Positions 1-9,428 of a stretch of 35,903 nucleotides of DNA are shown here, piece after piece; positions within the stretch are counted from its first letter, which is position 1; the number at the start of each line of letters is the position of its first letter. A program made the translations under genes and the position numbers. This stretch comes from Thermoflexales bacterium (lineage in GTDB: Bacteria > Chloroflexota > Anaerolineae > J036 > Brachytrichaceae): assembly GCA_025056965.1 (NCBI GenBank), contig JANWVF010000076.1, positions 1 to 35,903 of the forward strand, written 5' to 3'. The notes beneath the pieces are model-generated. The model did not search any database, had not been told where the DNA came from, and worked only from the letters and a program-made list of their open reading frames with translations.

Positions 1-94
1 CGGCGCATGCAGCCAAGGCTGCAGCACCGCCGGCGACGGCCGAAGCCTTAAGAAACTGACGGCGGGTGAACTTCCTGTTCGCAAACGGTGACAT
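1..94 (-). CDS. Start of a Tat-exported lipoprotein (partial, cut by window edge)
   Basis: Only the first 31 codons are inside the window, read from the ATG at 94 towards base 1. They encode a twin-arginine signal (TRRQFLKA, about residues 10-17), a hydrophobic Ala/Gly stretch, and a lipobox ending LAAC, so the mature protein is probably a lipoprotein exported folded by the Tat system. A strong ribosome site (AGGAGGT at 101-107) lies 6 nt upstream and fixes the start. In Chloroflexota this signal type is very common on solute-binding proteins of ABC transporters, but the mature part is not visible, so the substrate or even the family cannot be told. It is transcribed away from dnaE. Confidence 0.75.
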   Translation of the reverse strand, partial: MSPFANRKFTRRQFLKASAVAGGAAALAACA

Positions 95-100
95 GTCGAA

Positions 101-107
101 ACCTCCT
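101..107 (-). promoter_or_regulatory. Shine-Dalgarno site of the Tat lipoprotein
   Basis: On the minus strand the sequence reads AGGAGGT, then a 6-nt spacer, then ATG. This is a near-perfect anti-16S match and decides the start of the partial lipoprotein. Confidence 0.8.
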
Positions 108-227
108 GGATAAAGTGATCCGGTCTTCTCAGATGGACGCACAGGTCTCACCTGGTGATTGCAGCGTCCTAAAAGCGGCAAATTGCTCTCGATGCCAACG
201 ATGTTGAGCGACGCCGGTAACGCAAGT

Positions 228-255
228 ATTCTAGTGACGCCCGCAAGATTGTCAA
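228..255 (-). promoter_or_regulatory. Sigma70-type promoter for the Tat lipoprotein, with a long leader
   Basis: The minus strand carries a perfect TTGACA (-35, 255-250), a 16-nt spacer, and TAGAAT (-10, 233-228). Transcription would begin near 221 and leave a leader of about 125 nt before the ATG at 94. I recognise no riboswitch in that leader. The rest of the gap between this gene and dnaE (about 95-411) holds no convincing gene. Confidence 0.55.
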
Positions 256-384
256 AGCACAAGGCTGAGACGCTGTGCTGAACCCTGAACGACCTGAACC
301 GTTCGCAGGCGTTTGACGCGCTCTCCCTGCCTTCGCAAGCTTGCAACTTGCCGAAGAACGTCGGCTCGCTGAGGCAACCTGTGC

Positions 385-390
385 TATCCT
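385..390 (+). promoter_or_regulatory. Possible -10 element for dnaE
   Basis: TATCCT lies 21 nt before the dnaE ATG in the context GCTATCCTCTCAG, which resembles the GCTATACTCA context seen before the tRNA and the 22229 lipoprotein gene. No good -35 hexamer is present at 16-18 nt, so this is tentative. Confidence 0.3.
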
Positions 391-411
391 CTCAGCGCAC
401 CTCCGCAGGCC

Positions 412-3400
412 ATGAGCTTCGTTCACTTACACGTGCATTCCGAGTATTCGCTGCTGGATGGCTTCGGCAACATCAAGAAGCTGGTGCGGCGTGCCAAAGA
501 GTTGGACATGCCGGCATTGGCGCTGACCGACCACGGCGCGATGTATGGGGCCATCGAGTTCTTCGATGTGTGCAGCGAGCTGGGCATCAAGCCCATCATC
601 GGCATCGAGCTATACCTGTGTAAGCGCGGGCGGCGGATGCAGGACAAGGACGCCAACTTCGACCGCAGCCCGCACCACCTGCTCCTGCTGGCGATGAATA
701 ACGCGGGCTACAAGAACCTCATGCGGCTCTCGTCGCTGGCGCAGCTGGAGGGCTACTATTACAAGCCGCGCATTGATCATGAGACGCTGGCGCAATACCA
801 CGACGGCCTCATTTGCACTTCTGGCTGTCCGTCGGCAGAGATCCCCCGCCTCATCCAACAAGGCCAGTTCGAGCAGGCGCGCCGGGTGACCCAGTGGTAT
901 CTCGACCTGTTCGGCGATCGCTTCTACTTTGAGCTGCAGGATCATGACCTGCCCGAACTCAAGCTGATCAACGAGACGCTCATCGCCTGGTCGAAGGAGA
1001 TGGGCGTGCCGCTGATCGCAACGAATGACGTGCACTACGTGCTGCGCGAAGATGCGCCGTCGCACGACCTGATGCTATGCATCCAGACCGACGCGCTGTT
1101 GAGCGACAAGGACCGGATGCGCTTCAACAACGACTCTTACTATCTGAAAAGTGCTGCCGAGATGGCCGAGCTATTCGGCCAGATCGCGCCGGAAGCGCTG
1201 ACCAACACGTTGGCCGTCGCCGAGCGTTGCACTGTCGCCCTAAAGTCAAAGACCTTTCACTTGCCCCATTTCCAATTGCCGGAGGGCTTCGCGTCGGATG
1301 CCGACTATCTGCGCCACTTGTGCTATCGAGGATTCGAGGAGAAATATGGCATTCCGGCCGTTCCGCCGCCCAACGATTCCGGTCAACCGCCGTCCGATGA
1401 GCCGATAGATCTCACCAGCCGCTCGCCGCTGGCGCTGCCCGAATCGCGCGGTAACCCCGCGCTCCGCCCTAGCGCACTACGTCAGCGGCTGGAATATGAA
1501 CTCAGCGTAATTATCGAGATGGGGTTCGCCACGTATTTCCTCATCGTGTGGGACCTTATTCGTTTCGCGCGCGAGGCCGGCATTTGGTGGAACGTGCGCG
1601 GCAGTGCCGCCGGCAGCATGGTGTCGTATGTGCTCGGCTTGAGCTACATCGAGCCGGTCAGCAACGATTTGTTGTTCGAGCGCTTCCTCAACCCCGGCCG
1701 CGTGTCTATGCCGGACATTGACATGGACTTCCCCGACGATCAACGTAGCCGATTGGTGGATTACACCATCGAGAAGTACGGGCGAGAAAACGTCGCGCAG
1801 ATCATCACCTTCGGCACGCTGGCCGCGCGCGCCGCGCTTAAGGATGTGGGGCGCGTGCTGGACATTCCTCTCAGCGAGGTATCGCGCATCACGTCGCTCG
1901 TGCCGGCCATCCCTGGCAAGCCGATCACGCTGACGCAGGCGTTGGAGCAAGTGCCCGAACTCAAACAGCTCTACGAGACCCAGCCCTACGTGCGCGAGTT
2001 ATACGACCGCGCCATCAAAGTCGAAGGCACGGTGCGCAACGCCGGCACGCATGCCGCCGGCGTGGTGATCGCCGATCGCCCACTAGTCGAGTATGCGCCG
2101 CTGAACAGGCTGACCGGCACGCCGCTCACGCCGCAGCTCAACGCGGTCACTCAGTTCGAGATGACGCACCTGGAGGCCATCGGCCTGCTGAAGATGGACT
2201 ACCTGGGGCTATCCACGCTCACCATTATGCGCAAGGCCTGCGAGCTGATCGAGCGACGGCATGGCGTCAAGCTCGACCTGACGAATATCCCGATCCACGA
2301 CCGGCGAGTCTATGACCTCTTGTCGCGCGGCGACGTGCAGGGCATATTCCAGGTGGAAGGCACCGGCATGCGCAACCTCATGATGCAGATGAAGCCGACG
2401 CGCTTCCAGCACGTCGTCGCGGCGCTAGCGCTCTTCCGACCTGGGCCGATGGAATACATCCCCACCTACATCCGCCGGATGCACGGCCAAGAGCCGGTGG
2501 AGTATCGCCACCCTGACTTAGCGCCGGCCCTGGGTGAGACATATGGCATTTGCATCACCGGCGACGCCATGCTGTTCGACCCTATCACCGGTCGGCGTTG
2601 CCGCATGGACGAGGCACAGCACATCTCTGATCTTCATCTACAAGGGGTCGCGGATGATCTTTCGCCGGTGGTTGGTCGCGTCATCCGTTGGATATACAAC
2701 GGAAAGAAACCCGTATATCGGGTGACGCTGCGCAACGGCGCCAGCATCAAGATGACATCCGACCATCGCCTGCTGACCGAAGATGGCTGGATGCCACTCA
2801 GCGCGCTCAAGTGTGGGGATTTCATCGCCACGCCGCGACAATTGCTAGGACCGAACCGCGACTATGACCGAGACCGGCTGCGTGTGCTGGCATACCTGAT
2901 TGCCGATGGCGATTTGGGCAATCTCGCTGCCGTGAACTTCGTCTCCAAAGACCCGGCGCTGCTCGATGAGTACCGACGCTGCCTGCGCGCGTTTCCCAAT
3001 GTGCGCGAGACGATGGTGCAACAAGCGCGCCAAGTCTGGCGCGTCGGCACTGCCAAAGCGCAGGTAACGGTGTATCACGAACCGAACACGTTGTTAGCCT
3101 GGCTGCGCGAATTGGGGCTGAAACACGCGCCCGGTGCTGAAAGAGGGGGATGCAGAAGCGATGAGAAGTTCGTGCCAGACTTCGTGTTCGGTCTAAGCGA
3201 GGAGGCGATTGCTTTCTTTCTGGCTTCGCTGTGGGACTGCGATGGCTACGTTGGGCACAAGCTGTGTCACTACCGCACGATCTCCGCTCGGCTCGCCTAT
3301 GACATCCAAACGCTGTTGCTGCGGCTGGGCATTCGCTCTGTTATTTACTCGAACGACTATTACACCCCCAAACGAGGCACCCGAACCGCTTATCAGGTAA

Positions 3401-5631
3401 CAGTCTATGAGGCTGCGCAACTCATGGCAAAGCTCGCGCCGTTCATGCTCACCGAGAAGCGAACGGTCGCATGCAACAGTCGTGACGGTCACACGATTCG
3501 CCGCGCCGACTTCGTCGCTGAGGTCAACACAGCGTTATCGCTTTCATATAGAGCCATACAGCGCGACTTCGGCCTGAGCGCCCAGCATTTCTACCCCCGC
3601 GCGCTTCGCCGCCCGCGCATCAGCGCACACGTCGTTGAGCAGTTGGCGCAGGCAGCGCCTCTCCCCGAAACGCTCAAGCGGCTGAGCGTAGTTTGGGAAG
3701 AGATTGTCAGGATCGAGCCGGCCGGGGTAGAGGACGTCTATGACCTAACCGTTGAGGGATTCCACAATTTCGTCGCCAACAACATCATCGTCCACAATTG
3801 CGTCTACCAAGAGCAAATCATGCGCCTGGCGCGCGACATCGCCGGCTACTCGGTGGGCGAGGCCGACACCATCCGCAAAGCCGTCGCCAAAAAGAATGCC
3901 GAACAACTGCTGAAGCACAAGACCAAGTTCCGCGAAGGCGCGGTGAAGAAAGGCTACAGCGCGGAACTGGCTGATGCCATCTTCGGCGACATCGAATACT
4001 TTGCGCGCTACGGCTTTCCCAAGGCCCACGCCGCCGACTATGCTGCCATCACCTGCCAGACGGCCTGGCTGAAGGCGACCTATCCGCTTGAATACATCTG
4101 CGCGCTGCTTACCTGCGAGAGCGGCAATACCGAGAAGATCACTGCGCTCATCGCCGACGCCAAGCTACACGGCATCAAGATCTTGCCGCCGAGCGTGAAT
4201 GCCAGCGACGCCGATTTCACCATCGAAACGCCGCCCGGCTTCAAATCCAAAGACAGCATCGGCTCGATTCGCTTCGGCCTCATGGCGATCAAAGGGGTGG
4301 GCGAGGGACCGGTGAAAGCCATCGTCGAGGCGCGCAAGAGCGGCGGGCGCTTCAGGTCACTCGATGACTTCTGCCGGCGCGTGGACATGACCGCGCTGAA
4401 CAAGCGCGCCCTCGAGGCGCTGATCAAGGCCGGGGCGTTTGACGAGTTCGGCTCGCGCGCGCAGTTGCTGGCCGTCGTGGACCAAATGATCGGCGTGGCT
4501 ACTACCGCACGTCGCGCTGCCGAGCGCGGCCAGGGCATGCTATTCGGCGGGCTGGAGAGCGCCGACGAGGCCTTGATCGTGCTGCCGAAGCAGGTGCGCG
4601 AGATCCCCCGCAAGCAACTGCTGCAAGACGAGAAGGAACTGCTCGGCACCTACGTCTCGGCGCATCCGCTCCAAGCGCAACTTGACGCGCTCCAGCAGCA
4701 GATCACGCACACCAGCGCCACGCTGAACGAAGGCGACAACGGTCAGAAGGTCGTCGTCGCCGGCGTTGTCAGCTCCATCCGCCCGCATACCACCAAGGCC
4801 GGCCAAGCTATGGCCTTCGGTGAGCTAGAGGACATGTATGGCCGGTTGGAGCTCACCATCTTCCCCAAGACCTGGGAGAAGTACCGAGACAAGTTCCAGA
4901 AGGACAAAGTGCTGCTGGTGTGGGGCAAAGCCGAGGTGCCAGCGGGTGGCACGCCGAAGATCCTGGTCGAGAAGGTCAGCGACTCGTTTGAGATCGCCCG
5001 TAGCGCCGATGATGATCGCACCCGCTTCTACTACTACGATGCGCTAAGTGCCGAGCCGGGTCACGGCGTCTCCGAGGAGGCGATCAACGCTTACTTCAAC
5101 TCGTTATCGGCCGATCCGGCCTACGCCCCCCTGCCCGATCTATCGGATGACCTGGCGGCGCTGGACGAGATCAGCTTTACCGACGACGGAGCAGTCGTTG
5201 CCGACGCGCCGGATGCAGGAAGTGGACTAATCGCCGCCAAGGACGACGCGAATGCGCCGTTCGACGTATCGCGCGACGAAGAGCGGCCTGCGTTCGTCGG
5301 AGAGGAGACGACTGTGCCGGAGGCATCGAGCGAGTCGGCGGCGGTCGAGAATCCCCATCCGGCTGCCCAGGACTTGCCCCCCCTCTTCGCCGCCCGTCAA
5401 CCCCTGCGCATCGTCATCCAACGTAACGGCGATCCGCGCAGCGACATCGCCAAGCTGGAGGCCGTGTTGCAGACGCTGCGTAAATATCGAGGCGATCACC
5501 CGTTCTGCCTGACGCTGCGCCAGGCGAACGGCAGGGCTGTGACGCTGGACTTCCCCAACGACACGACGAGGGATTGTCCGGAGCTACGCCAGGAGTTAGC
5601 AGCCCTGCTGGGCGCGTGCTGCGTCGAGTGA
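412..5631 (+). CDS. dnaE: DNA polymerase III alpha subunit with an in-frame intein
   Basis: This is the replicative polymerase catalytic subunit, 1739 residues as translated and 1323 after removal of the intein (residues 714-1129). The N-terminal PHP domain opens with [13 protein letters not shown]. The polymerase palm has PDIDMD (D435, D437) and KMDYLGL (D596), matching the three catalytic aspartates of C-family polymerases. A helix-hairpin-helix region and an OB fold (about 1440-1530) follow. QGMLF at 1374-1378 sits where the internal sliding-clamp motif of DnaE usually lies. Two parts exceed the usual family length: a Pro/Ser-rich linker (about 316-352) between PHP and palm, and an acidic Asp/Ala/Glu linker (about 1545-1660) before a C-terminal domain. 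The start at 412 lacks a strong ribosome site but matches the family N-terminus. The Cys after the intein (C1130) replaces the hydrophobic residue usual before VYQEQ. Confidence 0.97.
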   Translation: MSFVHLHVHSEYSLLDGFGNIKKLVRRAKELDMPALALTDHGAMYGAIEFFDVCSELGIKPIIGIELYLCKRGRRMQDKDANFDRSPHHLLLLAMNNAGYKNLMRLSSLAQLEGYYYKPRIDHETLAQYHDGLICTSGCPSAEIPRLIQQGQFEQARRVTQWYLDLFGDRFYFELQDHDLPELKLINETLIAWSKEMGVPLIATNDVHYVLREDAPSHDLMLCIQTDALLSDKDRMRFNNDSYYLKSAAEMAELFGQIAPEALTNTLAVAERCTVALKSKTFHLPHFQLPEGFASDADYLRHLCYRGFEEKYGIPAVPPPNDSGQPPSDEPIDLTSRSPLALPESRGNPALRPSALRQRLEYELSVIIEMGFATYFLIVWDLIRFAREAGIWWNVRGSAAGSMVSYVLGLSYIEPVSNDLLFERFLNPGRVSMPDIDMDFPDDQRSRLVDYTIEKYGRENVAQIITFGTLAARAALKDVGRVLDIPLSEVSRITSLVPAIPGKPITLTQALEQVPELKQLYETQPYVRELYDRAIKVEGTVRNAGTHAAGVVIADRPLVEYAPLNRLTGTPLTPQLNAVTQFEMTHLEAIGLLKMDYLGLSTLTIMRKACELIERRHGVKLDLTNIPIHDRRVYDLLSRGDVQGIFQVEGTGMRNLMMQMKPTRFQHVVAALALFRPGPMEYIPTYIRRMHGQEPVEYRHPDLAPALGETYGICITGDAMLFDPITGRRCRMDEAQHISDLHLQGVADDLSPVVGRVIRWIYNGKKPVYRVTLRNGASIKMTSDHRLLTEDGWMPLSALKCGDFIATPRQLLGPNRDYDRDRLRVLAYLIADGDLGNLAAVNFVSKDPALLDEYRRCLRAFPNVRETMVQQARQVWRVGTAKAQVTVYHEPNTLLAWLRELGLKHAPGAERGGCRSDEKFVPDFVFGLSEEAIAFFLASLWDCDGYVGHKLCHYRTISARLAYDIQTLLLRLGIRSVIYSNDYYTPKRGTRTAYQVTVYEAAQLMAKLAPFMLTEKRTVACNSRDGHTIRRADFVAEVNTALSLSYRAIQRDFGLSAQHFYPRALRRPRISAHVVEQLAQAAPLPETLKRLSVVWEEIVRIEPAGVEDVYDLTVEGFHNFVANNIIVHNCVYQEQIMRLARDIAGYSVGEADTIRKAVAKKNAEQLLKHKTKFREGAVKKGYSAELADAIFGDIEYFARYGFPKAHAADYAAITCQTAWLKATYPLEYICALLTCESGNTEKITALIADAKLHGIKILPPSVNASDADFTIETPPGFKSKDSIGSIRFGLMAIKGVGEGPVKAIVEARKSGGRFRSLDDFCRRVDMTALNKRALEALIKAGAFDEFGSRAQLLAVVDQMIGVATTARRAAERGQGMLFGGLESADEALIVLPKQVREIPRKQLLQDEKELLGTYVSAHPLQAQLDALQQQITHTSATLNEGDNGQKVVVAGVVSSIRPHTTKAGQAMAFGELEDMYGRLELTIFPKTWEKYRDKFQKDKVLLVWGKAEVPAGGTPKILVEKVSDSFEIARSADDDRTRFYYYDALSAEPGHGVSEEAINAYFNSLSADPAYAPLPDLSDDLAALDEISFTDDGAVVADAPDAGSGLIAAKDDANAPFDVSRDEERPAFVGEETTVPEASSESAAVENPHPAAQDLPPLFAARQPLRIVIQRNGDPRSDIAKLEAVLQTLRKYRGDHPFCLTLRQANGRAVTLDFPNDTTRDCPELRQELAALLGACCVE
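2551..3798 (+). mobile_element. DnaE intein with LAGLIDADG homing endonuclease
   Basis: The 416-residue insert splits the conserved extein motif [13 protein letters not shown]. All splicing positions are present: Cys first residue (C714), block B TSDH (T782, H785), a C-terminal block ending [16 protein letters not shown] with penultimate His1128 and Asn1129, and Cys1130 as the +1 nucleophile. Two dodecapeptide motifs mark the homing endonuclease: LAYLIADG (D832) and LASLWDCDG (D944), both retaining the metal-binding Asp. The element therefore looks able both to splice and to cut. By eye it is less GC-rich than the flanking dnaE exteins, as expected of a horizontally moving element. Confidence 0.95.
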
Positions 5632-5662
5632 GTGATCGCTCAACCCGGGAACTTCCTTGTCG

Positions 5663-5884
5663 TCAACTCGACGCCTGCGCGTCGTCGTTCGCCTCCCAGC
5701 CGATGATCCACACGCACAGGCCGGCCAGCCCGATGGTGGCCAAGATGAGGAATAGCCATTGGTTCCACAGCAGGCCGACATCTCGCGCTGCGATGATGAG
5801 GATGACTACCATGCCGGCCGCCAGTGCAATCCACGCCGCCAACCGAGGATGCTTCTCCGCAAACGCCTTCAATCTCGTCAGCAT
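5663..5884 (-). CDS. Small two-TM membrane protein
   Basis: This 73-residue protein has a short basic N-terminus (LTRLKAFAEKH), two hydrophobic helices (about residues 15-33 and 42-62), and an acidic tail ending NDDAQASS. It is probably an inner-membrane hairpin protein. It starts 19 nt after the stop of the SPFH-like gene and is likely the last gene of the long signalling operon. A weak TAGAAT just before the ATG (5896-5891) could allow separate, nearly leaderless transcription. I recognise no family. Its end faces the end of dnaE across 31 nt. Confidence 0.6.
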   Translation of the reverse strand: MLTRLKAFAEKHPRLAAWIALAAGMVVILIIAARDVGLLWNQWLFLILATIGLAGLCVWIIGWEANDDAQASS

Positions 5885-5903
5885 AAGTGGATTCTAACCC
5901 GGC

Positions 5904-6752
5904 TTATGGTCTCAGCCGGCTGCGCGGGCGCTTCTTGGGCGGCGACGGTCGGTCGTCATTGTCGGCACGATCCGCCAGCGACGGTGCGCTGCTCGGGACA
6001 TCGCGCGGCGTGGCGTCAATCACCGGCGAAGGTGCGACGTCTATCGGGTTAGACGGGAACTCGGCATATTGCCTGTAGGGCGACATGCGGCTCAGCGCCT
6101 CGATGATGTAGGCCTGCATCACGCGGCTCAGCTCGTTCGGCGTGTATTGGGCGAGGTCATGCGCGTGTATCCGGCGCCGGGAGACCTCGGCATAGCAGGC
6201 GTGCACCTCGGGTGGTGGCGTCAGGGACGACAGATACAGCCCGGTCGGCTTGAGCCCGAGGCCGTTCACGAGTTCCTTCAGGTGTGTCAAGGTATGTTGC
6301 TCGATCTCCTGGATCAGTGCGCCGCGGCACACCGCATCTATGGTCAGCCGAGCGAGCACCCGCTGCAGTGCGACGCGCGCACGCCAGCACAGTATGTCGC
6401 GCCGTTCTTCTTGCGTCCATCGTACCACCAGGTGAACAAGCTCAGGGTGAGCCTGCTCTGGAACGAACTCGAAGATCAGTTCCAGCTCAAGATCCACCGG
6501 CAGGCCGTCGCGCGTCTGGATGCCACGGAAGGGGACGCGAATCGCATCGGGCGCGACGTTGACGAAGCAGCGAATCGTCTGCGTCAATGGGTCAATGTCG
6601 AAGAAGGCAGGGCCGCGATGCAAGGAATGGAACCGTTCGTTCTCATACACCACGGCGACTTCGTCTTCGTCCACCCAATATCTGCCGAATAGACGGCCGA
6701 GCGCACGCTCCAACCGATGAAAGAGAGGGGGATGTCGCTTAGACGGTTTCAT
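5904..6752 (-). CDS. SPFH/band-7-like protein
   Basis: This 282-residue soluble protein has a band-7-like core: the segment around FRGIQTRDGLPVDLELEL (about residues 75-91) corresponds to the typical SPFH strand pair, and the following helical part (VLARLTIDAVC...LKELVNGLGL) matches the second half of the fold. It has no N-terminal membrane anchor, unlike most stomatin/flotillin homologues, and ends in a Pro/Arg-rich basic tail. I chose the ATG at 6752 because it forms an ATGA overlap with the stop of the upstream ATPase gene; an ATG five codons earlier (6767) is possible. SPFH proteins usually form membrane-associated rings. Here it could be an assembly platform for the ATPases, which is inference from context. 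Confidence 0.7.
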   Translation of the reverse strand: MKPSKRHPPLFHRLERALGRLFGRYWVDEDEVAVVYENERFHSLHRGPAFFDIDPLTQTIRCFVNVAPDAIRVPFRGIQTRDGLPVDLELELIFEFVPEQAHPELVHLVVRWTQEERRDILCWRARVALQRVLARLTIDAVCRGALIQEIEQHTLTHLKELVNGLGLKPTGLYLSSLTPPPEVHACYAEVSRRRIHAHDLAQYTPNELSRVMQAYIIEALSRMSPYRQYAEFPSNPIDVAPSPVIDATPRDVPSSAPSLADRADNDDRPSPPKKRPRSRLRP

Positions 6753-8110
6753 AGCACGAGTTGACAAGAACCTGTCGGATCAATCCGCAGGCAACCAGGT
6801 TTCACCGAGTCAAGCCGACGTTGTAGGCTAAGCAAGTACTGCGCTAATCGCGCCTCTGGGTTGCCACTATATGGTCGCGGCGATGATTCGTGCTCGAGCA
6901 TCTCGGCGAGCAGCTCGGTGCGGGTGGCCGGCCGTGGATGGCGCTCGCGGATGCGCCGCAGCAGGTGCCGCTCAACCGGGCTCAGGCCGCTGATGACATG
7001 ACCGTTGATCTGCACTGCGTCGCGCGTCGGGTCGAACTCGAAAGGGCGTCTGGCCGGCAGCGATTGAGATGCAACGAACGCAGCGAAGATCGGCGAACGG
7101 ATCACGTAGCGCCCCGACGGCTTGTGAATCACCCCCTTGGCCTCTAGTGGACGGAGAGCGTCGCCCTCGGCGGGCAGTCCACGAGCGAGTGCGGCAAGCA
7201 CGGCCTGCTCCTCCACCTCTAGGCTCTCCCAGATGCGCTCGCATTCGGGCAAAACATCAACATTATTAGACTGCAGCCGGCTCAGTGCGTTCGGTGCACC
7301 TAAGTAGAGGCTCGGATCGTGGCGCAGAGCCGTCATCGCGGCGCGCAACAAGCCGGGATGGTTACCCGACCACGCAAGCAGCGCCTCGACCGCAGCCTGT
7401 GACACCCCTCGGATACCCCACTGGGCGCTCAGCTCCTGCACCAGCGATCGAGCATCATCGTCGGCGTACGGACCGATGGCGATGGTGTGCGAGGCCATGA
7501 GCTCGTAAAGCTCTTGAAACTCAGCCTCCTCGCGCAGATAGGCTAGCTCCCGCCGAGTAAAGGTGACATACATCAGCCTGCGCTTGTGGTCATCGCGGAA
7601 CGATCGCAAGCTATTGAGCGTGGCTGATGGCGCATGCTGCACCACATGGTCGAAGTCGTCTAGCAGGATGAAGAGCTGGTCGAAGCCAGCGCGAAAGATC
7701 TCGGCGAAGGCATCCTTAAGGTTGATCCGCGCGCGCGCTGCCGATGCAATGGCTTGATCGCGCAGATCGGTCACCGTCGTCGTGAGGGGGTAAGGCGAAT
7801 GGGGCGCGTCACGCAAGGCGCGCAACAGGGCGTCGAGCATCAAGGTGTGTAGGGCAGCCGGTGTGTATTCGGCTAGATCGGTGCAGTTGACCAGGACGCT
7901 CAGACAGGCTGCAGCGGCCGGGCCGAGATGGTAGGCAAGTACGTCGTGCCGCGCCATGTGACGGGCGATGTTCGACTTGCCGGAGCTGCCCACGCCGACA
8001 AGCGAGCACGACTCGCCGGATCGCAGCACGTCCAGCGCCCGCCGGATCAGATCGCTGCAAAAGCTCAACCGACGCTTGCCGCGTGAGAGTTCATGCGTCC
8101 TTTCTTCCAT
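6749..8110 (-). CDS. P-loop (AAA/STAND-like) ATPase with C-terminal degenerate winged helix
   Basis: The product has 453 residues from the ATG at 8110, which has a GGAGG site 8 nt upstream; an ATG at 8128 would add six residues. Numbered from 8128, Walker A is GVGSSGKS (45-52) and Walker B is LFILLDDFD (152-160). A GNHPGL motif later in the sequence fits the GxP signature typical of STAND ATPases. The last ~100 residues (PTRDAVQINGHVISGLSPVERHLLRRI...) align in layout with the PhoB/OmpR-type winged helix of the next gene upstream but are divergent, lacking the clear recognition-helix and RGKGY wing. It overlaps the stop of its paralogue by 20 nt and its own stop overlaps the SPFH start. It is probably a nucleotide-switched DNA-binding or scaffold protein; the target is unknown. 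Confidence 0.8.
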   Translation of the reverse strand: MEERTHELSRGKRRLSFCSDLIRRALDVLRSGESCSLVGVGSSGKSNIARHMARHDVLAYHLGPAAAACLSVLVNCTDLAEYTPAALHTLMLDALLRALRDAPHSPYPLTTTVTDLRDQAIASAARARINLKDAFAEIFRAGFDQLFILLDDFDHVVQHAPSATLNSLRSFRDDHKRRLMYVTFTRRELAYLREEAEFQELYELMASHTIAIGPYADDDARSLVQELSAQWGIRGVSQAAVEALLAWSGNHPGLLRAAMTALRHDPSLYLGAPNALSRLQSNNVDVLPECERIWESLEVEEQAVLAALARGLPAEGDALRPLEAKGVIHKPSGRYVIRSPIFAAFVASQSLPARRPFEFDPTRDAVQINGHVISGLSPVERHLLRRIRERHPRPATRTELLAEMLEHESSPRPYSGNPEARLAQYLLSLQRRLDSVKPGCLRIDPTGSCQLVL

Positions 8111-9428
8111 CGCTCCTGCCTCCTTCATCTCCGGTTATCAGCTTATAGCCCTTGCCGCGCACGGTGACTAAGTAACGAGGCCGGTCGGCTACTGGCTCAA
8201 TCTTCTTGCGGACGCGCTTCACCAGAGCATCCACTGCGTTGTGATGCAGTGCCTCGAAGTGCTCGCCGGGATGGAGCGCCTCGAGGATCTCCTGACGGCC
8301 GTGCACCCTTCCTGGCGTGCGGGCCAGGATGGCCAGCAGGTCGAACTCGCGGGCGGTCAGGTCGGCGCGCGCCTGACCGTTCACCCACACGGTGCGGGTA
8401 TGCTCGTCCACCACCAGCCGGCCGTTGGTCGCCGGCGCGCCATAGGCGCAGACATACTGCGCGAAGATCGGGCTGAACGGTTGCCCATTTCGCACCACGC
8501 CCTTGAGCGCGAGCCCTTCAATTGCGCAGGCATCGGGCGACGGCTGACCGCGTGCCAGCCGATATAGGGCGATCTGCTCGTCGGGCGGCAGACTCATCCA
8601 CAGCTTGCGGCACTCCTCATGGACGGCATCGCCCGGCGTCGCCCGACCTTCCGTCAGCTCGTCGAACATGGCCACGATCAGTCCGGGATGCCCGCCGCTC
8701 TCCTCAATCAGAGCAGCGCGCGCCTGCGGCGCGAGCCGCCGGCCGCGGCGCGCTTCGATCTGTTCAATCACTGCGTAGGCATCGCTGCGGCTGTAGGGGG
8801 GCAGGCCGATCACCGAGCGCGAGAACAGCTCGTAGAAGCCCTCGCACTCGGCCGGCGGGCGGATGCGCTTCGGATGGTCGCGCACCACGAGCAGGTAACT
8901 GAGCCAGGCTTTGTTGTCGTCGCGCAGCGCCCGCAAGTTAGCCAGCGCCAGCGGCGGCAATGCGCGATAGGCCTCATCGAACTCGTCGAGGATGACGCAT
9001 AGCCGAAAACCGCGCTCGCGGCACAGCATCAGCGCCGCCAGCTCGACATGCCGCCGGGCCAGCAGGGCATTGCCGCTGCTGATGATCACTTCCCGGCGCA
9101 GGGCGTTCAACTCGTTGCGCAGGCCGTGCAAGTCGGCATGCTGGCCGCACGCTTCAACCATCGCGGTGAGGATCAGCTCGAAGAATCCCCACTCCGAGAT
9201 TTCGGCCAGACGATTGCAATCGCAATAGGCGAACAAGGTGACGTCGGCCTGCTCGCGCAGGTAGTGGGCGCGCGTCTCCGCTTCCAGCAAGAAGCGCAGC
9301 AGGCGCGACTTGCCCATGCTGGCGCAGCCAACGATGGCGCACGACTCGCGTGCGCGGATTAGCTCGAACAGCGGACCGAGGATCTCGGCGCGATACGTCG
9401 GATTCATCGCGGCCATGGCGAATTTCAC
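8091..9428 (-). CDS. P-loop (AAA/STAND-like) ATPase fused to a PhoB-type winged helix
   Basis: This 445-residue protein has Walker A GCASMGKS (34-41), Walker B CVILDEFD (144-151), and a GGHPGL motif (245-250) typical of STAND/AAA-like ATPases. Residues about 336-432 form an OmpR/PhoB DNA-binding domain: LTAREFDLLAILARTPGRV, a recognition helix around NAVDALVKRVRKKI, and the wing YLVTVRGKGYKL. It has no receiver domain, so the ATPase takes the place of the phospho-switch, with nucleotide state probably controlling DNA binding. The GTG start at 9428 overlaps the preceding stop as GTGA; ATGs at 9416 or 9407 are alternatives. The preceding gene does carry a receiver, so the two may act together. 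Confidence 0.85.
   Translation of the reverse strand: MKFAMAAMNPTYRAEILGPLFELIRARESCAIVGCASMGKSRLLRFLLEAETRAHYLREQADVTLFAYCDCNRLAEISEWGFFELILTAMVEACGQHADLHGLRNELNALRREVIISSGNALLARRHVELAALMLCRERGFRLCVILDEFDEAYRALPPLALANLRALRDDNKAWLSYLLVVRDHPKRIRPPAECEGFYELFSRSVIGLPPYSRSDAYAVIEQIEARRGRRLAPQARAALIEESGGHPGLIVAMFDELTEGRATPGDAVHEECRKLWMSLPPDEQIALYRLARGQPSPDACAIEGLALKGVVRNGQPFSPIFAQYVCAYGAPATNGRLVVDEHTRTVWVNGQARADLTAREFDLLAILARTPGRVHGRQEILEALHPGEHFEALHHNAVDALVKRVRKKIEPVADRPRYLVTVRGKGYKLITGDEGGRSDGRKDA

Noticed and set aside
5632-5662. Bidirectional terminator between dnaE and the two-TM gene
   Set aside because: Only a weak near-palindrome around TGAGTGATCGCTCA is seen, with mismatches and no T-run.
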